Source: Proteus vulgaris (GTDB taxonomy: Bacteria > Pseudomonadota > Gammaproteobacteria > Enterobacterales > Enterobacteriaceae). Taken from it: a stretch of 64,000 nt of DNA. Below, piece by piece: positions 34,556 to 43,854 of the stretch (its first letter is position 1; each line of letters opens with the position of its first letter). The position numbers and the translations under genes are program-made. The notes beneath the pieces are model-generated. The model was not told the origin of the DNA. It did no database searches and saw only the letters and a program-made list of their open reading frames with translations. The stretch spans positions 1,897,501-1,961,500 of the forward strand of contig LR590468.1 in the NCBI GenBank assembly GCA_901472505.1. Reading direction: 5' to 3'.

Positions 34556-35637
34556 CAACTTTGATTTACGTACTAGGTTCAGACATTGTGCATCATAACA
34601 ACACAATGTTACGGTTTTTTAACGACCATCTCGTCACTGAGGCGAGATTAACGTATAAACCTCGTTTTATCGTTGCCAGTAAAGATACTTCACTGCAAGA
34701 AAGCTACTCTGCTTTAGACATCGAGTGTTTAGCAGATAAAAAGCAGGTTGCGCAGAGAGTGATTACATTGGCAAAAGCCGATATTCACCAACGATTCCTT
34801 TTTTTAGGCCAATTTAATGCGCCTATTTGGCTGGCATTACTGACAGGTAAAATTAAGCGTCATCAGTTTTGGTGGCACATTTGGGGGGCTGATCTGTATC
34901 AGGATGCTAAGCAACTCAAATTTAGACTATTTTATCTTCTTCGCAAGTTGGCACAAAAACGGGTAGGGCGAGTATTTGGCACACGAGGTGATCTTAACTA
35001 TTTCGCGCAGTTTAACGTTAATATTCCAGCAAGTTTGCTTTATTTTCCAACAAGAATGGATCCTGCACTGACGGTGGCAGAAAAGTCACCTATTGATGCA
35101 CAACAAATCACCATTATTGTGGGAAATTCAGGAGACAGATCAAATCGCCATATTGAAGCATTACAATCAATAGCAGAACAATATGGATCACGTGCAAAAG
35201 TGATTATCCCAATGGGATATCCTGAGAATAATCACAACTATATTGACGAAGTTTCTCACGCTGTTAATCAGTTACTTCCTGATAATCAGGTTGAAATTTT
35301 ACGTGATAAACTGGCATTTGATGATTATTTGGCCTTATTAAAAACATGTGATTTAGGCTATTTTATTTTTCATCGTCAACAAGGTATTGGCACACTTTGC
35401 CTGCTTATCCAATTTGCTATTCCTTTTGTTATCAGCCGTCAAAACCCATTTTGGCAGGATTTAACTGAACAGAATGTTCCTGTTTTTTTCTCGGGTGATA
35501 AATTAGATATTGCGCTGATTGAAGAGGCTAAACGTCAATTATTGATGCTTGATCGTAAAAATATTGCCTTCTTTGCACCTAATTTTACTGAAGGTTGGAA
35601 GCAGTTGATTGAGATAAGTACAGGAGAACCCCAATGA
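34552..35637 (+). CDS. wecF: WecF, Fuc4NAc transferase (lipid III synthesis)
   Basis: Adds Fuc4NAc from dTDP-Fuc4NAc to lipid II of ECA to finish the trisaccharide repeat. The 361-residue protein has the family stretches [18 protein letters not shown] near the N-terminus, HIWGADLYQ and [17 protein letters not shown]. The ATG at 34552 overlaps the wzxE stop (ATGA) and matches E. coli WecF ([12 protein letters not shown] aligns). An upstream in-frame ATG at 34540 is rejected. Its 3' end overlaps wzyE by 4 bases. Confidence 0.95.
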   Translation: MTTLIYVLGSDIVHHNNTMLRFFNDHLVTEARLTYKPRFIVASKDTSLQESYSALDIECLADKKQVAQRVITLAKADIHQRFLFLGQFNAPIWLALLTGKIKRHQFWWHIWGADLYQDAKQLKFRLFYLLRKLAQKRVGRVFGTRGDLNYFAQFNVNIPASLLYFPTRMDPALTVAEKSPIDAQQITIIVGNSGDRSNRHIEALQSIAEQYGSRAKVIIPMGYPENNHNYIDEVSHAVNQLLPDNQVEILRDKLAFDDYLALLKTCDLGYFIFHRQQGIGTLCLLIQFAIPFVISRQNPFWQDLTEQNVPVFFSGDKLDIALIEEAKRQLLMLDRKNIAFFAPNFTEGWKQLIEISTGEPQ

Positions 35638-36998
35638 CATTGGCGGAACTGGGTGGCTTAACACTCGTTTATTTTATCTCCTTAAGTTTTATTTTATTAC
35701 TGACTTATCAAGAGTTTCGTCGAGTTCGCTTTAATTTTAATGTTTTTTTCTCAATGCTCTATTTGCTGACATTCTATTTTGGTTTTCCATTGACCTGTAT
35801 GTTGGTGTTCCAATTTGATGTCGCGGTTGTTTCTGTTGATTCATTATTATACGCATTATTAGCCTCTACCTGCTTCTATGCGATTTATTATGTGACTTAT
35901 AAGGTTAGGTTGAGAAAGCCCGTTAGTGGCCCTTCTAGGTCGTTATTTACGATGAATAGGGGTAGAAACCAATCTTACTTGGATCTTATTGGCATTAATT
36001 GCATTTGTGACAGTGGGGATTTTTTTCCTACAAAATGGTTTTTTACTCTTTAAGCTGAAAACATATAGCCAAATTTTTTCGAGCCAAGTATCAGGAGTGG
36101 CGCTTAAGCGCTTTTTCTATTTCTTTATTCCCGCCATGCTGGTGGTTTATTTTTTAAAACCGACACAACAGCGTTGGATTTTCTTCTTGTGTGCAACGGT
36201 CGGTTTCGGAGTTTTAACTTATATCATTGTGGGTGGAACTCGCGCGAATATCATTATCGCTTTTGCTCTGTTTCTATTTATCGGCATTGTTCGTGGTTGG
36301 ATAACGTTGTGGATGCTGGTTACTGCAGGGTGATGAGTATTGTCGGCATGTTCTGGTTGGCATTAAAACGCTATGGACTTGATGTCAGTGGCGCTGAGGC
36401 TTTCTATACTTTCTTATACCTAACCCGTGATACGTTCTCCCCTTGGGAAAACTTAGCGTTATTAATTGATAATTATGACAAGATTGAGTTTCAAGGGCTT
36501 GCTCCAATTATTCGTGATTTTTATGTTTTTATTCCTTCGTGGGTTTGGCCTGAGCGTCCGGATGTTGTACTCAATTCTGCAAACTACTTTACATGGGAAG
36601 TCCTTAATTACCATGCAGGTCTTGCAATTTCACCAACCTTAATTGGTTCTTTGGTGGTGATGGGAGGGGTTGTATTTATCCCATTAGGTGCAATTGTGGT
36701 GGGATTAATTATTAAGTGGTTTGATTGGTTGTATCAGCAAGGGTTGAATGAAAGCAATCGTTATAAATCCGCTATTTTACAAGCATTCTGCTTTGGGGCA
36801 ATTTTTAATATGATTGTTTTAGCACGAGAAGGGGTTGATTCCTTTGTCTCTCGTGTTGTGTTTTTCTGTTTGGTTTTTGGCTTATGTTTGGTTGTTGCAA
36901 AACTGCTTTATTGGTTATTTGAAAGTGCGGGATTAGTGCGTAATTACGTGACTCGTCAAATACAAAGTGAACCTCGTTTAGAGAAAAAGGAAAAGTAA
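35634..36998 (+). pseudogene. wzyE: WzyE, ECA polymerase (two frameshifts)
   Basis: WzyE polymerises ECA repeats in the periplasm. The pieces align end to end with E. coli Wzy[19 protein letters not shown] start, [59 protein letters not shown] and the C-terminal YWLFESAGL. An extra G in the G4 run at 35959-35962 breaks the frame after FTMNR. A missing G in the GGG at 36328-36330 breaks it after WMLVTAG. Repair gives about 454 aa with some 11 membrane segments. Errors in G runs are the likely cause, although phase variation is a conceivable alternative. Confidence 0.92.
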
Positions 36999-37736
36999 TG
37001 GGATCCAATTCAATTCCGAAGTATTCAATCCGTGGACATAATATCTGGGGATTTCGCGATATGGCTCATTTTCTGGATTATCTTTATGAAGGAACACAAA
37101 TAAAAAGTGGATCTCTGATTGCCATAAATGCAGAAAAAATCCTTACCGCAGAAACCGATACGGCCTTGAATGAGTTGCTTAACGAAGCCGATTATCTTTA
37201 TGCGGATGGGATCAGTGTTGTGCGCGGTATTCGCCGTAAATATCCAGATGCACATGTTTCTCGTATTGCCGGTGCTGATCTATGGGAAGCCCTGATGGAA
37301 AGAGCGGGTAAAGAAAAAACCCCCGTCTTTCTTGTGGGTGGCAAACCAGAAGTTCTTGCTCAAACAGAAGATAAGCTAAAAGCACAATGGAATGTGAATA
37401 TTGTGGGGAGTCAAAATGGTTACTTCACTCCCCAAGATAGAGAGGGGTTATTTGAGCGTATAAAGGCCTCTGGTGCGAAGATAGTGACTATTGCTATGGG
37501 TTCACCTAAGCAAGAGCTATTTATCCGTGCATGTCGTGAGATTTACCCTGATGCATTATATATGGGCGTGGGGGGGGACTTATGACGTATTTACAGGTCA
37601 TGTTAAGAGAGCTCCTAAAGCATGGCAGAATCTTGGTTTAGAGTGGTTATACCGCCTGTTATCACAACCAAGCCGAATTAAGCGTCAATTTAAGCTGTTA
37701 AAGTTTGTTGGGTATTACTATTCCAATAAATTGTAA
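36998..37736 (+). pseudogene. wecG: WecG, ManNAcA transferase of ECA (one frameshift)
   Basis: Adds ManNAcA from UDP-ManNAcA to lipid I, the second step of ECA assembly (WecG/TagA/CpsF family, GT26). Family signatures [38 protein letters not shown] and [13 protein letters not shown] are present. The frame breaks after DALYMGVGG, where G8 (37570-37577) should be G7. The tail [20 protein letters not shown] then continues in another frame to 37736. The repaired length is about 245 aa, as in E. coli. It is the last gene of the ECA operon. The membrane-anchoring C-terminal helices lie after the break. Confidence 0.92.
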
Positions 37737-37756
37737 TAAGAATAACATCTTTTTTG

Positions 37757-37800
37757 CTAGGCGTGGCTGAATCAAGAATTTATTCACGCTTTCACCTAGC
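37757..37800 (+). terminator. Possible terminator or inverted repeat after wecG
   Basis: GCTAGGCGTG and the downstream CACG...CCTAGC form a nested, imperfect inverted repeat, with an inner TGAAT/ATTCA pairing. It is followed by ATCTTTATTG, which is T-rich but not a clean T tract. It lies 20 bases after the ECA operon. Confidence 0.4.
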
Positions 37801-37912
37801 ATCTTTATTGTTTAATTATTATACTAGCGGGACGTTTAGTGCGTAAAAACGCTCCATTTATCGACGAAATGCACAAAGTATCGTCAAACAAACTTTTTTT
37901 TTCAAAAAGCAC

Positions 37913-37941
37913 TAGACAGACAGTGTGTAAATCCGTACTAT
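37913..37941 (+). promoter_or_regulatory. Promoter of the Arg-His-Leu-Pro tRNA operon
   Basis: TAGACA (-35, 5 of 6 consensus) and TACTAT (-10, 4 of 6) are spaced by exactly 17 bases. They are followed by the GC-rich discriminator CCTCTCCCGC typical of stringently controlled stable-RNA promoters. Transcription would begin around 37948, about 15 bases before tRNA-Arg. Confidence 0.7.
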
Positions 37942-37962
37942 CCTCTCCCGCAACGGCGTGAA

Positions 37963-38039
<77 letters not shown>

Positions 38040-38103
38040 TTAAAGCGTGCTAAGAGTTACGGTGAAGAGCGTTGTTGTAAGAAGTAATAAGATAGCTGTT
38101 ATG

Positions 38104-38179
38104 GTGGCTATAGCTCAGTTGGTAGAGCCCTGGATTGTGATTCCAGTTGTCGTGGGTTCGAGTCCCATTAGCCACCCCA
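38104..38179 (+). tRNA. hisR: tRNA-His (anticodon GTG)
   Basis: A 76-base cloverleaf with acceptor GTGGCTA pairing to TAGCCAC, then the extra 3' C that pairs with the 5' G found only in tRNA-His. The anticodon is GTG, and CCA is encoded. Confidence 0.97.
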
Positions 38180-38201
38180 TCTTATCTTAGTTATTGTTTA
38201 T

Positions 38202-38288
38202 GCGAGGGTGGCGGAATTGGTAGACGCGCTAGCTTCAGGTGTTAGTGTCTTAACGGACGTGGGGGTTCAAGTCCCCCCCTTCGCACCA
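38202..38288 (+). tRNA. leuT: tRNA-Leu (anticodon CAG)
   Basis: An 87-base class II tRNA with a long variable arm (TGTCTTAACGGACG region), anticodon CAG in ctTCAGgt, T-loop GGTTCAAGTCC and encoded CCA. Confidence 0.97.
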
Positions 38289-38316
38289 ATAAACAAGATA
38301 AGAGCAGTCATTCAGA

Positions 38317-38393
38317 CGGCGAGTAGCGCAGCCTGGTAGCGCAACTGGTTTGGGACCAGTGGGTCGGAGGTTCGAATCCTCTCTCGCCGACCA
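38317..38393 (+). tRNA. proM: tRNA-Pro (anticodon TGG)
   Basis: A 77-base cloverleaf with acceptor CGGCGAG pairing to CTCGCCG, anticodon loop ttTGGga, T-loop GGTTCGAATCC and encoded CCA. It is the last tRNA before the operon terminator. Confidence 0.97.
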
Positions 38394-38401
38394 ATAAGAG
38401 A

Positions 38402-38425
38402 AAGCCCGATTTTATCGGGGCTTTT
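38402..38425 (+). terminator. Terminator of the tRNA operon
   Basis: AAGCCCGAT and ATCGGGGCTT pair around a TTT loop and are followed by TTTTT, 8 bases after tRNA-Pro. Confidence 0.9.
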
Positions 38426-38695
38426 TCGTATCTGCGATTTATAATCTTATATTTAAACTAAGTATATTTATTTTTCTATATCCATATCCAATTCTAGCTT
38501 CGGCTATCTTTTCTAGTGCTTATTCTTAATTGAGCGTAAACAAGAACGTCACTTTTTATAAGTGATATCTGGTCTTATCACTTAAGGTTTATTAATAATT
38601 TAATTTATTACCTTATTTTTATCTTCATAAAAAGAATAGGTAAATTAATAAAAAATATATTTTAATTATATGAAATATAAGAATTTTATTTTTTG

Positions 38696-38809
38696 TGTCG
38701 GTAAATGCCAACACTTGGTATTTTTAATGTCGCCAATAGGTGACATTTAACATCTTGATTTATTGGTCTTAAATATGTTGTGTGTTTTTCTTGTCGTGAA
38801 AAAGAGACG
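38696..38809 (+). promoter_or_regulatory. Three GlrR-like activator sites upstream of glmZ
   Basis: The GlrR recognition pattern is TGTC-N10-GACA. One exact copy is at 38728-38745. Two one-mismatch copies flank it: TGTC-N10-AACA at 38696-38713 and TGTC-N10-GACG at 38792-38809. GlrR is the response regulator of the GlrK/GlrR system that activates glmY and, in many enterics, glmZ with sigma-54. The sites are roughly 195-310 bases before the start, so DNA bending would be needed. The match is seen in the sequence; GlrR binding is inferred. Confidence 0.72.
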
Positions 38810-38976
38810 TACGTTTGGCTTTATATTTTCTTTTCTATTTAGCAATCGCTGTATGAAAGTACAGACAATGTACTTTTTATCATAAAAAAAGAGTGAAACA
38901 GAAAAGGGAAACGAAAATTCAATGAGTTATCTTATATTTTTGTAGCAGGTAATTCTTGTTATCAGAAAATAAAAAT

Positions 38977-38992
38977 TGGCACGCTAAATGCA
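38977..38992 (+). promoter_or_regulatory. Sigma-54 promoter of glmZ
   Basis: TGGCACGCTAAATGCA has the invariant GG and GC separated by exactly 10 bases, and TGGCACG matches the -24 consensus perfectly. The C of the GC at 38991 is 13 bases before 39004, which is exactly where the GlmZ 5' end lies. No convincing sigma-70 promoter overlaps it. Confidence 0.85.
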
Positions 38993-39003
38993 TTATTTAT
39001 ATC

Positions 39004-39206
39004 GTAGATGCTCATTCCACTCCTTATGATAGCATTGGCTTCATAAACCTAGGAATGATGCAGAGCCGATTATTCGGTGCCTACGTCCAGGTTAACGATG
39101 AACATCATTCATCATCAACAGGACGAAACGTTGAGTGAGGCACCATCCGTCTGTAGACCTGATTGTATATTTATACGCCTGTATAGTTTTATACAGGCGT
39201 TTTTTT
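39004..39206 (+). ncRNA. glmZ: GlmZ small RNA
   Basis: An Hfq-dependent small RNA that activates glmS translation by base pairing, and so raises glucosamine-6-phosphate synthase. It is controlled by RapZ and RNase E. The 5' end GTAGATGCTCATTCC, the internal GAATGATGCAGAGCCG and CGTTGAGTGAGGCACC match E. coli GlmZ. The RNA ends in a strong terminator: ACGCCTGTAT (39175-39184) with ATACAGGCGT (39191-39200) and seven T residues. The length of about 203 nt fits the 207 nt of E. coli. The position just upstream of hemY is also conserved. Short ORFs read through it are not genes. Confidence 0.94.
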
Positions 39207-39305
39207 ATGTGCTTTTTTACACGCTATATATAGCCTATCCGTTTTGTGTTCATCGCGTTATCACGTTATCATCCAGTGCGAGGGTAGATAGGAGATAGCC
39301 GTATC

Positions 39306-39623
39306 ATGATAAATAAACAAAAAGCGTACCTTGCACAGGAGAGGCTCTTTCTTATTGAAAAGTTTGGCCCATTATTGTTTTTTTTGCTCCCCTTGATCAT
39401 GCTGATTATTGGTGGAAAATCATGGGCTAAATATGTGGCTTTTCTTTGCCAGGGGATCGCACTGATTTATATTGTGGTATTTTACCAAGCAAGAAAATAT
39501 TACTTATCGTTTGTTCAAGAAAACATGAAAGGAATACCCTGTCGTTTTTATCATATCGCTTGGGTGTATCTGTTTTTAACTTTATGTGTAGAACTTGTGT
39601 TGTTATTTCAACATGACTTTTAA
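39306..39623 (+). CDS. Small hypothetical membrane protein
   Basis: I do not recognise a family. The 105-residue product has three hydrophobic segments, at about residues 20-37 (FGPLLFFLLPLIMLIIGG), 43-60 (VAFLCQGIALIYIVVFY) and 84-102 (IAWVYLFLTLCVELVLLF). A positively charged start (MINKQKAYLAQER) suggests a cytoplasmic N-terminus. A GGAG at 39290 lies 12 bases before the ATG, a long spacing. It sits between glmZ and hemY, where E. coli has no gene between these two, and ends at a bidirectional terminator. Coding is likely from its length, hydrophobic pattern and terminator; the function is unknown. Confidence 0.7.
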   Translation: MINKQKAYLAQERLFLIEKFGPLLFFLLPLIMLIIGGKSWAKYVAFLCQGIALIYIVVFYQARKYYLSFVQENMKGIPCRFYHIAWVYLFLTLCVELVLLFQHDF

Positions 39624-39631
39624 ATTAAATA

Positions 39632-39658
39632 AAAAACCCTCACATAAAGAGGGTTTTT
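39632..39658. terminator. Bidirectional terminator between the small membrane gene and hemY
   Basis: AAAAACCCTC and GAGGGTTTTT form a 10-bp stem with A and T tracts on either side, so it can serve both the plus-strand small ORF and the minus-strand hemCDXY operon. Confidence 0.9.
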
Positions 39659-39691
39659 AACATTGTGGATCAAATGATATCTATTGTGAGT

Positions 39692-40912
39692 TTATTGGCT
39701 TTTTTTCGGCTCTTCAAAAATGACAGAATCTTTTTTCAGTGTCATTAACAAAGCATCTTTACGTACTTTGGCCGACTCCTCAGATTTTTTCTGTTTATCT
39801 AAGACATCAGCAAGCCAGGCAAAGTCATGAACATCAGGACGTTGTTTTAGCGCATTACGAAATGCCGTTTCTGCTTGTGCCCATTGCCCTTGTTGCATGG
39901 CAATTTGACCTAATGTGCTATTGAGTAATGGTGTTGGTCCATGTTGTTTAATCAATGTATTAAGCACTTTTAAAATCACGTTAGCGTCTGTATTTTTTAA
40001 GCGTGGCAACAGCAAGATCAAACGCTCATCATATTGACGTTTGATCCCTTCTAATATGATCGTTTGAGCCGTAATAGGATCGTTACACTCAATAAGATGT
40101 TCAGCCAAAACAACACGTAATGCATTATCATGATGTACTTTACGTGGTTGTGCTTTCCACCAATTTTTTAGCCCATCACAGCCACTTTCGGACATTTTTT
40201 GTCCCATAATGCCAATGTAGGCTTTTTGGCGTAATTGTTCTAATTCATCATCCGTATGCAACGCAATTTTTTGCATTGATGGAATGATATCAAGTAATGC
40301 TTGCCAAGCAGCGGTTCGGGTATAAGCCGTTTCAGCTAAACGTAAAACCTCAGGATGGCGAGGTGCTTGATTTAATAATTCATCAACCCCAGTACGCGCC
40401 GCATGATTTTCATTTTGCGCTAATAAAATACGCACTCGTGTAATATCAACTGGAAGCTGATTGGTATCGGCAAGTTCAGCTGCTCGTTCAAGGTGTTGCT
40501 GAACTCGGAATTCATCACCACGCTGTTGTGCTGCTTCTGCTGCTAATAGGTAGTTTACAACGGGTTGTTCCGCATAGTCTGCGTTGCGACTCATCAGTTT
40601 TTCAACTTCTTTAAAGTCGCCTTCTGCTAATTTCATTAACGCCATACTGGTTTGTTTACGAGCACGATTACGTTTACGGAAAGAAAACCAGCTGTAGGCT
40701 TTTGAGCCTGTGCCAATAAAACGGCGATAACTCCAACCAATTAGCAACAGCGCCAATTGCAGTAAAATAAACATAATGACGAGGCTGGTAACACTGGTTT
40801 CAATATCCCAATTATCTGTTTGTATAAGCACGTAGCCTTGATGCCCTGCCAATATTGGGCCAAAGATGATGCCCGCAATAAGCACCACAAAAAGGAGCAG
40901 TATTTTTAACAT
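39692..40912 (-). CDS. hemY: HemY, inner-membrane TPR protein of the hem operon
   Basis: A protein of the HemY family, found downstream of hemX in enteric bacteria. In proteobacteria it is not protoporphyrinogen oxidase; its exact part in heme synthesis is unsettled. The 406-residue protein has two N-terminal membrane helices (about 4-22 and 40-62), followed by a long helical region with tetratricopeptide-like repeats, such as WAQAETAFRNALKQRPD. It is the last gene of hemCDXY on the minus strand, 4 bases after hemX. Confidence 0.94.
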   Translation of the reverse strand: MLKILLLFVVLIAGIIFGPILAGHQGYVLIQTDNWDIETSVTSLVIMFILLQLALLLIGWSYRRFIGTGSKAYSWFSFRKRNRARKQTSMALMKLAEGDFKEVEKLMSRNADYAEQPVVNYLLAAEAAQQRGDEFRVQQHLERAAELADTNQLPVDITRVRILLAQNENHAARTGVDELLNQAPRHPEVLRLAETAYTRTAAWQALLDIIPSMQKIALHTDDELEQLRQKAYIGIMGQKMSESGCDGLKNWWKAQPRKVHHDNALRVVLAEHLIECNDPITAQTIILEGIKRQYDERLILLLPRLKNTDANVILKVLNTLIKQHGPTPLLNSTLGQIAMQQGQWAQAETAFRNALKQRPDVHDFAWLADVLDKQKKSEESAKVRKDALLMTLKKDSVIFEEPKKSQ

Positions 40913-40916
40913 AAGC

Positions 40917-42158
40917 TTATTCTCCTTGTTGTGTTACTGGTGCATCAGCTGCTGCATCTTGTGCACTTTCTGATGTACTCTGTTCAGCTTCTACTACTGC
41001 TTGTGCATCTTGAGCTTCAACAGCTTGCGGTTGAGTATACTCATTTTGCGCCAGTAAATTACGGATCTGTTTTTCGACACGTTTTTCTAACAGTATCGGG
41101 CTTTTTAATTCAGCAGGCATTGTCAGTGTAATAGGTTGTTTCTCTAATTCAGAGACCGTATCTAAAAATGCCGTTGTACTAGGATCCGAGGTATCGAAAT
41201 AAGCACGAACCCAAGTGGATACTGCTTCAAGTGATTGCTGATAAATCTCAGTTTGATGGCGAGGAACAGCTTGGGAAGCAATTAATAAACGTGAACGAAT
41301 ATTCTCACGTAAATAAATATCTTGGTTTGGTGCTAATAAAGGTACGGCTTCAGTATCTCGACGACGAATAGTAATAAAGTCGTCCATAAAGCTCTTCCAG
41401 CTTTTACTGAGGTTTTGCTTCCAATCTGACAGCGAACCAGAAATGGTTTCGTCATCTTTATCCATTGGTGAGCCATTACGCTCGAGATCTGCTAAGCGCA
41501 GATTATCAACCTGATTAGCTAATTGATTTATTTGTAAAATAGTACCGTCGTTATCAATTTTGGTTAGTGCGGCTAGATGACTGATATCTTCATTAATAGC
41601 ACGGCGAATTTCAAGCAAGCTTGGATCATTCATTTCTGCCAAGCTACTATCAGCGCCTTTCAGTAAACTAACGGCTGTCACCACATCTTGGTCATTCCAT
41701 AATTTACGACCCGCCATTTTCACCATAAAATCGGCTTGTGCCAATAGCCAACTTTTGACATCAGCACTGGAAATCGCAGCAAATCGAGTTTGCAGATCTT
41801 GAATTTGATTCTCTGTGGCTTGGCGCTCGTTTTGTAATTTTTCAATAGTTTGTTTTTGTGAGTTAAACAAGCTATCAATATTATCAAAACGTTGTTGATA
41901 GGTATTCTGTAACTGCTGTAATTGAGCAAGTTCTGATTTTAGTGATTGATTTTCTAAACTTAGTTTTGAGGCTTGCTGATTGGTGTAATAGTAAAGACCA
42001 CCACCTATCGCTAAAATAACCAGGATAGCAACAGCACTTCCAATTAGACCTGAGCGCTTATTATTAACAGGTTTGACTTCCTGATAGCGGACAGTCTCAT
42101 CAGCTTTAGCTGCCTCTTTTGGCAAGTTATTGTCATTCGTATTTTTCTGTTCCGTCAT
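40917..42158 (-). CDS. hemX: HemX, inner-membrane protein of the hem operon
   Basis: A HemX-family protein, once described as uroporphyrinogen methyltransferase without good support; its function is unclear. The 413 residues include one membrane helix near 37-56 (LIGSAVAILVILAIGGGLYYY, with a shorter core), a coiled-coil segment about 62-130 rich in Gln and Leu, and a helical periplasmic domain. The ends are low in complexity, with an acidic C-terminus (QAVVEAEQSTSESAQDAAAD). It lies 20 bases after hemD and 4 before hemY. Confidence 0.93.
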   Translation of the reverse strand: MTEQKNTNDNNLPKEAAKADETVRYQEVKPVNNKRSGLIGSAVAILVILAIGGGLYYYTNQQASKLSLENQSLKSELAQLQQLQNTYQQRFDNIDSLFNSQKQTIEKLQNERQATENQIQDLQTRFAAISSADVKSWLLAQADFMVKMAGRKLWNDQDVVTAVSLLKGADSSLAEMNDPSLLEIRRAINEDISHLAALTKIDNDGTILQINQLANQVDNLRLADLERNGSPMDKDDETISGSLSDWKQNLSKSWKSFMDDFITIRRRDTEAVPLLAPNQDIYLRENIRSRLLIASQAVPRHQTEIYQQSLEAVSTWVRAYFDTSDPSTTAFLDTVSELEKQPITLTMPAELKSPILLEKRVEKQIRNLLAQNEYTQPQAVEAQDAQAVVEAEQSTSESAQDAAADAPVTQQGE

Positions 42159-42178
42159 ATCGGTGTCTCATTTAGGTT

Positions 42179-42916
42179 CTATATTAATGCACGAAATAAA
42201 GCATCATTATTGGCACTTTCAGCAACGGTGACGGTTTCCCACCCTAATGTTTTTGCTATTGTTGCTAATCGTTCACTCACCACAAGTAAATGGCAGTTTA
42301 ATAGCCATGCTTTCTTAGGTTCAGCCACCAGATCAAAGAGCTGTTGTAACATTTCACCACTAGTGACAACAAGAGTATCAACCTGTGCTTTTTCCCACTG
42401 AAGCGCAAAAGCCTCAGGAGGATAATGAATAAATAGGCGTTGGTAACATTCGCATGTATCAACGATTGCCCCTCGTTGACGCAATGTTGTTGCGAGTAAG
42501 TCACGACCACCATTACCTCTAAGTAGTAATATTCGCTTGTTTTTCACCTGATGAAGAGCAGGAAGCTCAAGAAGATCTTCACTGGTTTCTCCTTGCTCAG
42601 GATAGCAAATAGGAAAACTACTTAAATGTTGGAAATCTTTCGCTGTGCTTTTACCTATCCCATAATAGGATAGCGTATCTGGCCATGATTGTTGTAATTG
42701 ATTTAGTTGCCAGTTTGCGTACGACACCGCATTTTTAGAAAGTAAAAAGACACAATCACCCGCCCTTAAGCTTTTTAGTTTAGCATCTAATAAAGAGAGT
42801 TCTCGACCCGCAATAATCTCTATTAAGGGGGCCTGAAACGCTATTTTTCCAGCATCAATTAAACGCTGGGTTAATGCTTTTCCTGCGGGATCAGGGCGTG
42901 TGATTAAAATACTCAT
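42179..42916 (-). CDS. hemD: Uroporphyrinogen-III synthase
   Basis: Cyclises hydroxymethylbilane to uroporphyrinogen III with inversion of ring D. The 245-residue protein starts [19 protein letters not shown], typical of HemD. It contains the conserved [11 protein letters not shown] and [10 protein letters not shown] stretches of the two-domain fold. Sequence conservation in this family is low, but the position directly after hemC, with a 4-base overlap, makes the call firm. Confidence 0.95.
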   Translation of the reverse strand: MSILITRPDPAGKALTQRLIDAGKIAFQAPLIEIIAGRELSLLDAKLKSLRAGDCVFLLSKNAVSYANWQLNQLQQSWPDTLSYYGIGKSTAKDFQHLSSFPICYPEQGETSEDLLELPALHQVKNKRILLLRGNGGRDLLATTLRQRGAIVDTCECYQRLFIHYPPEAFALQWEKAQVDTLVVTSGEMLQQLFDLVAEPKKAWLLNCHLLVVSERLATIAKTLGWETVTVAESANNDALFRALI

Positions 42917-43854
42917 GCGGGTGCGTTGCCTTGATACACTGCTGTTAAAATGGCTCTGGCACCTTTATCTAAAAGCTCTTCAGCCAGTGAAATACCCGCA
43001 GTTTCAGCTTCTTGTGGGGAAACTAAACGCTCACCACGTAAAACAGTTTCGCCATCGGGTGAACCGACTAATGCCCGTAGCCAAATTTTGTCATCTTGCC
43101 AAATTGCATAGCTTCCAATCGGCACTTGGCAACCACCTTCAAGGCGCGTATTCATTGCTCGCTCCGCTTTAACACAAATGGCGGTACGAGAATGGTTGAG
43201 GGCTTCTAATAATTGGCGAGTTCCATTATCATTTAAACGACATTCAATTCCCACTGCACCTTGTCCAACGGCAGGTAATGACTGCTCTGCGGATAACGGT
43301 GTGCGGATACGTTCATTAAGACCAAGACGCTTTAAACCAGCAACAGCAAGAATAATGGCATCGTAATCGCCGTTATCTAATTTCCCTAAGCGAGTACCTA
43401 CGTTACCTCGTAAATCGCGAATAATCAGATCAGGACGTTGTGCTTTTAACTGACATTGGCGACGTAAGCTCGATGTACCTACAATGCTACCTGCTGGAAG
43501 TTGCTCTAACGAATCATAATGATTAGAGACAAAGGCATCTCGAGGATCTTCGCGTTCACAAATTGTTACTAACCCTAGACCTTCAGGAAAATCAATGGGA
43601 ACATCTTTCATGGAGTGAACGGCAATATCTGCACGAGATTCAAGTAGCGCAAGTTCTAACTCTTTGACAAAGAGTCCTTTACCACCCACTTTAGCCAAAG
43701 GTGTATCTAAAATGATGTCACCTTTAGTGACCATCGGTATTAATTCGACGACTAAACCTGGATGAGCAAGTTGTAGTTGTTCTTTCACATAAAGCGCCTG
43801 CCACATAGCAAGAGGGCTTTGGCGGGTAGCAATACGGATGGTACTTTTTGACAT
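42913..43854 (-). CDS. hemC: Porphobilinogen deaminase (hydroxymethylbilane synthase)
   Basis: Polymerises four porphobilinogens into hydroxymethylbilane. The 313 residues equal the E. coli enzyme. The catalytic aspartate is D84 in HSMKDVP, and C242 in EGGCQVPIG carries the dipyrromethane cofactor. Substrate-binding arginines are in GTSSLRRQ and [10 protein letters not shown]. It is the first gene of hemCDXY. It is divergent from cyaA across a 995-base gap. Confidence 0.97.
   Translation of the reverse strand: MSKSTIRIATRQSPLAMWQALYVKEQLQLAHPGLVVELIPMVTKGDIILDTPLAKVGGKGLFVKELELALLESRADIAVHSMKDVPIDFPEGLGLVTICEREDPRDAFVSNHYDSLEQLPAGSIVGTSSLRRQCQLKAQRPDLIIRDLRGNVGTRLGKLDNGDYDAIILAVAGLKRLGLNERIRTPLSAEQSLPAVGQGAVGIECRLNDNGTRQLLEALNHSRTAICVKAERAMNTRLEGGCQVPIGSYAIWQDDKIWLRALVGSPDGETVLRGERLVSPQEAETAGISLAEELLDKGARAILTAVYQGNAPA

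Larger units (their letters stand above)
38426..39003 (+). other. Non-coding region upstream of glmZ
   Basis: The 578 AT-rich bases contain no credible ORF. The right part holds the regulatory region of glmZ: three GlrR-like sites (38696-38809), an unexplained inverted repeat AAAGTAC-N7-GTACTTT (38856-38876) and a sigma-54 promoter (38977-38992). The left part (38430-38690) is unassigned. Confidence 0.7.

Noticed and set aside
38956..39298. Two short frames over glmZ
   Set aside because: They run through the structured GlmZ RNA and its terminator, and the RNA assignment explains the conservation.
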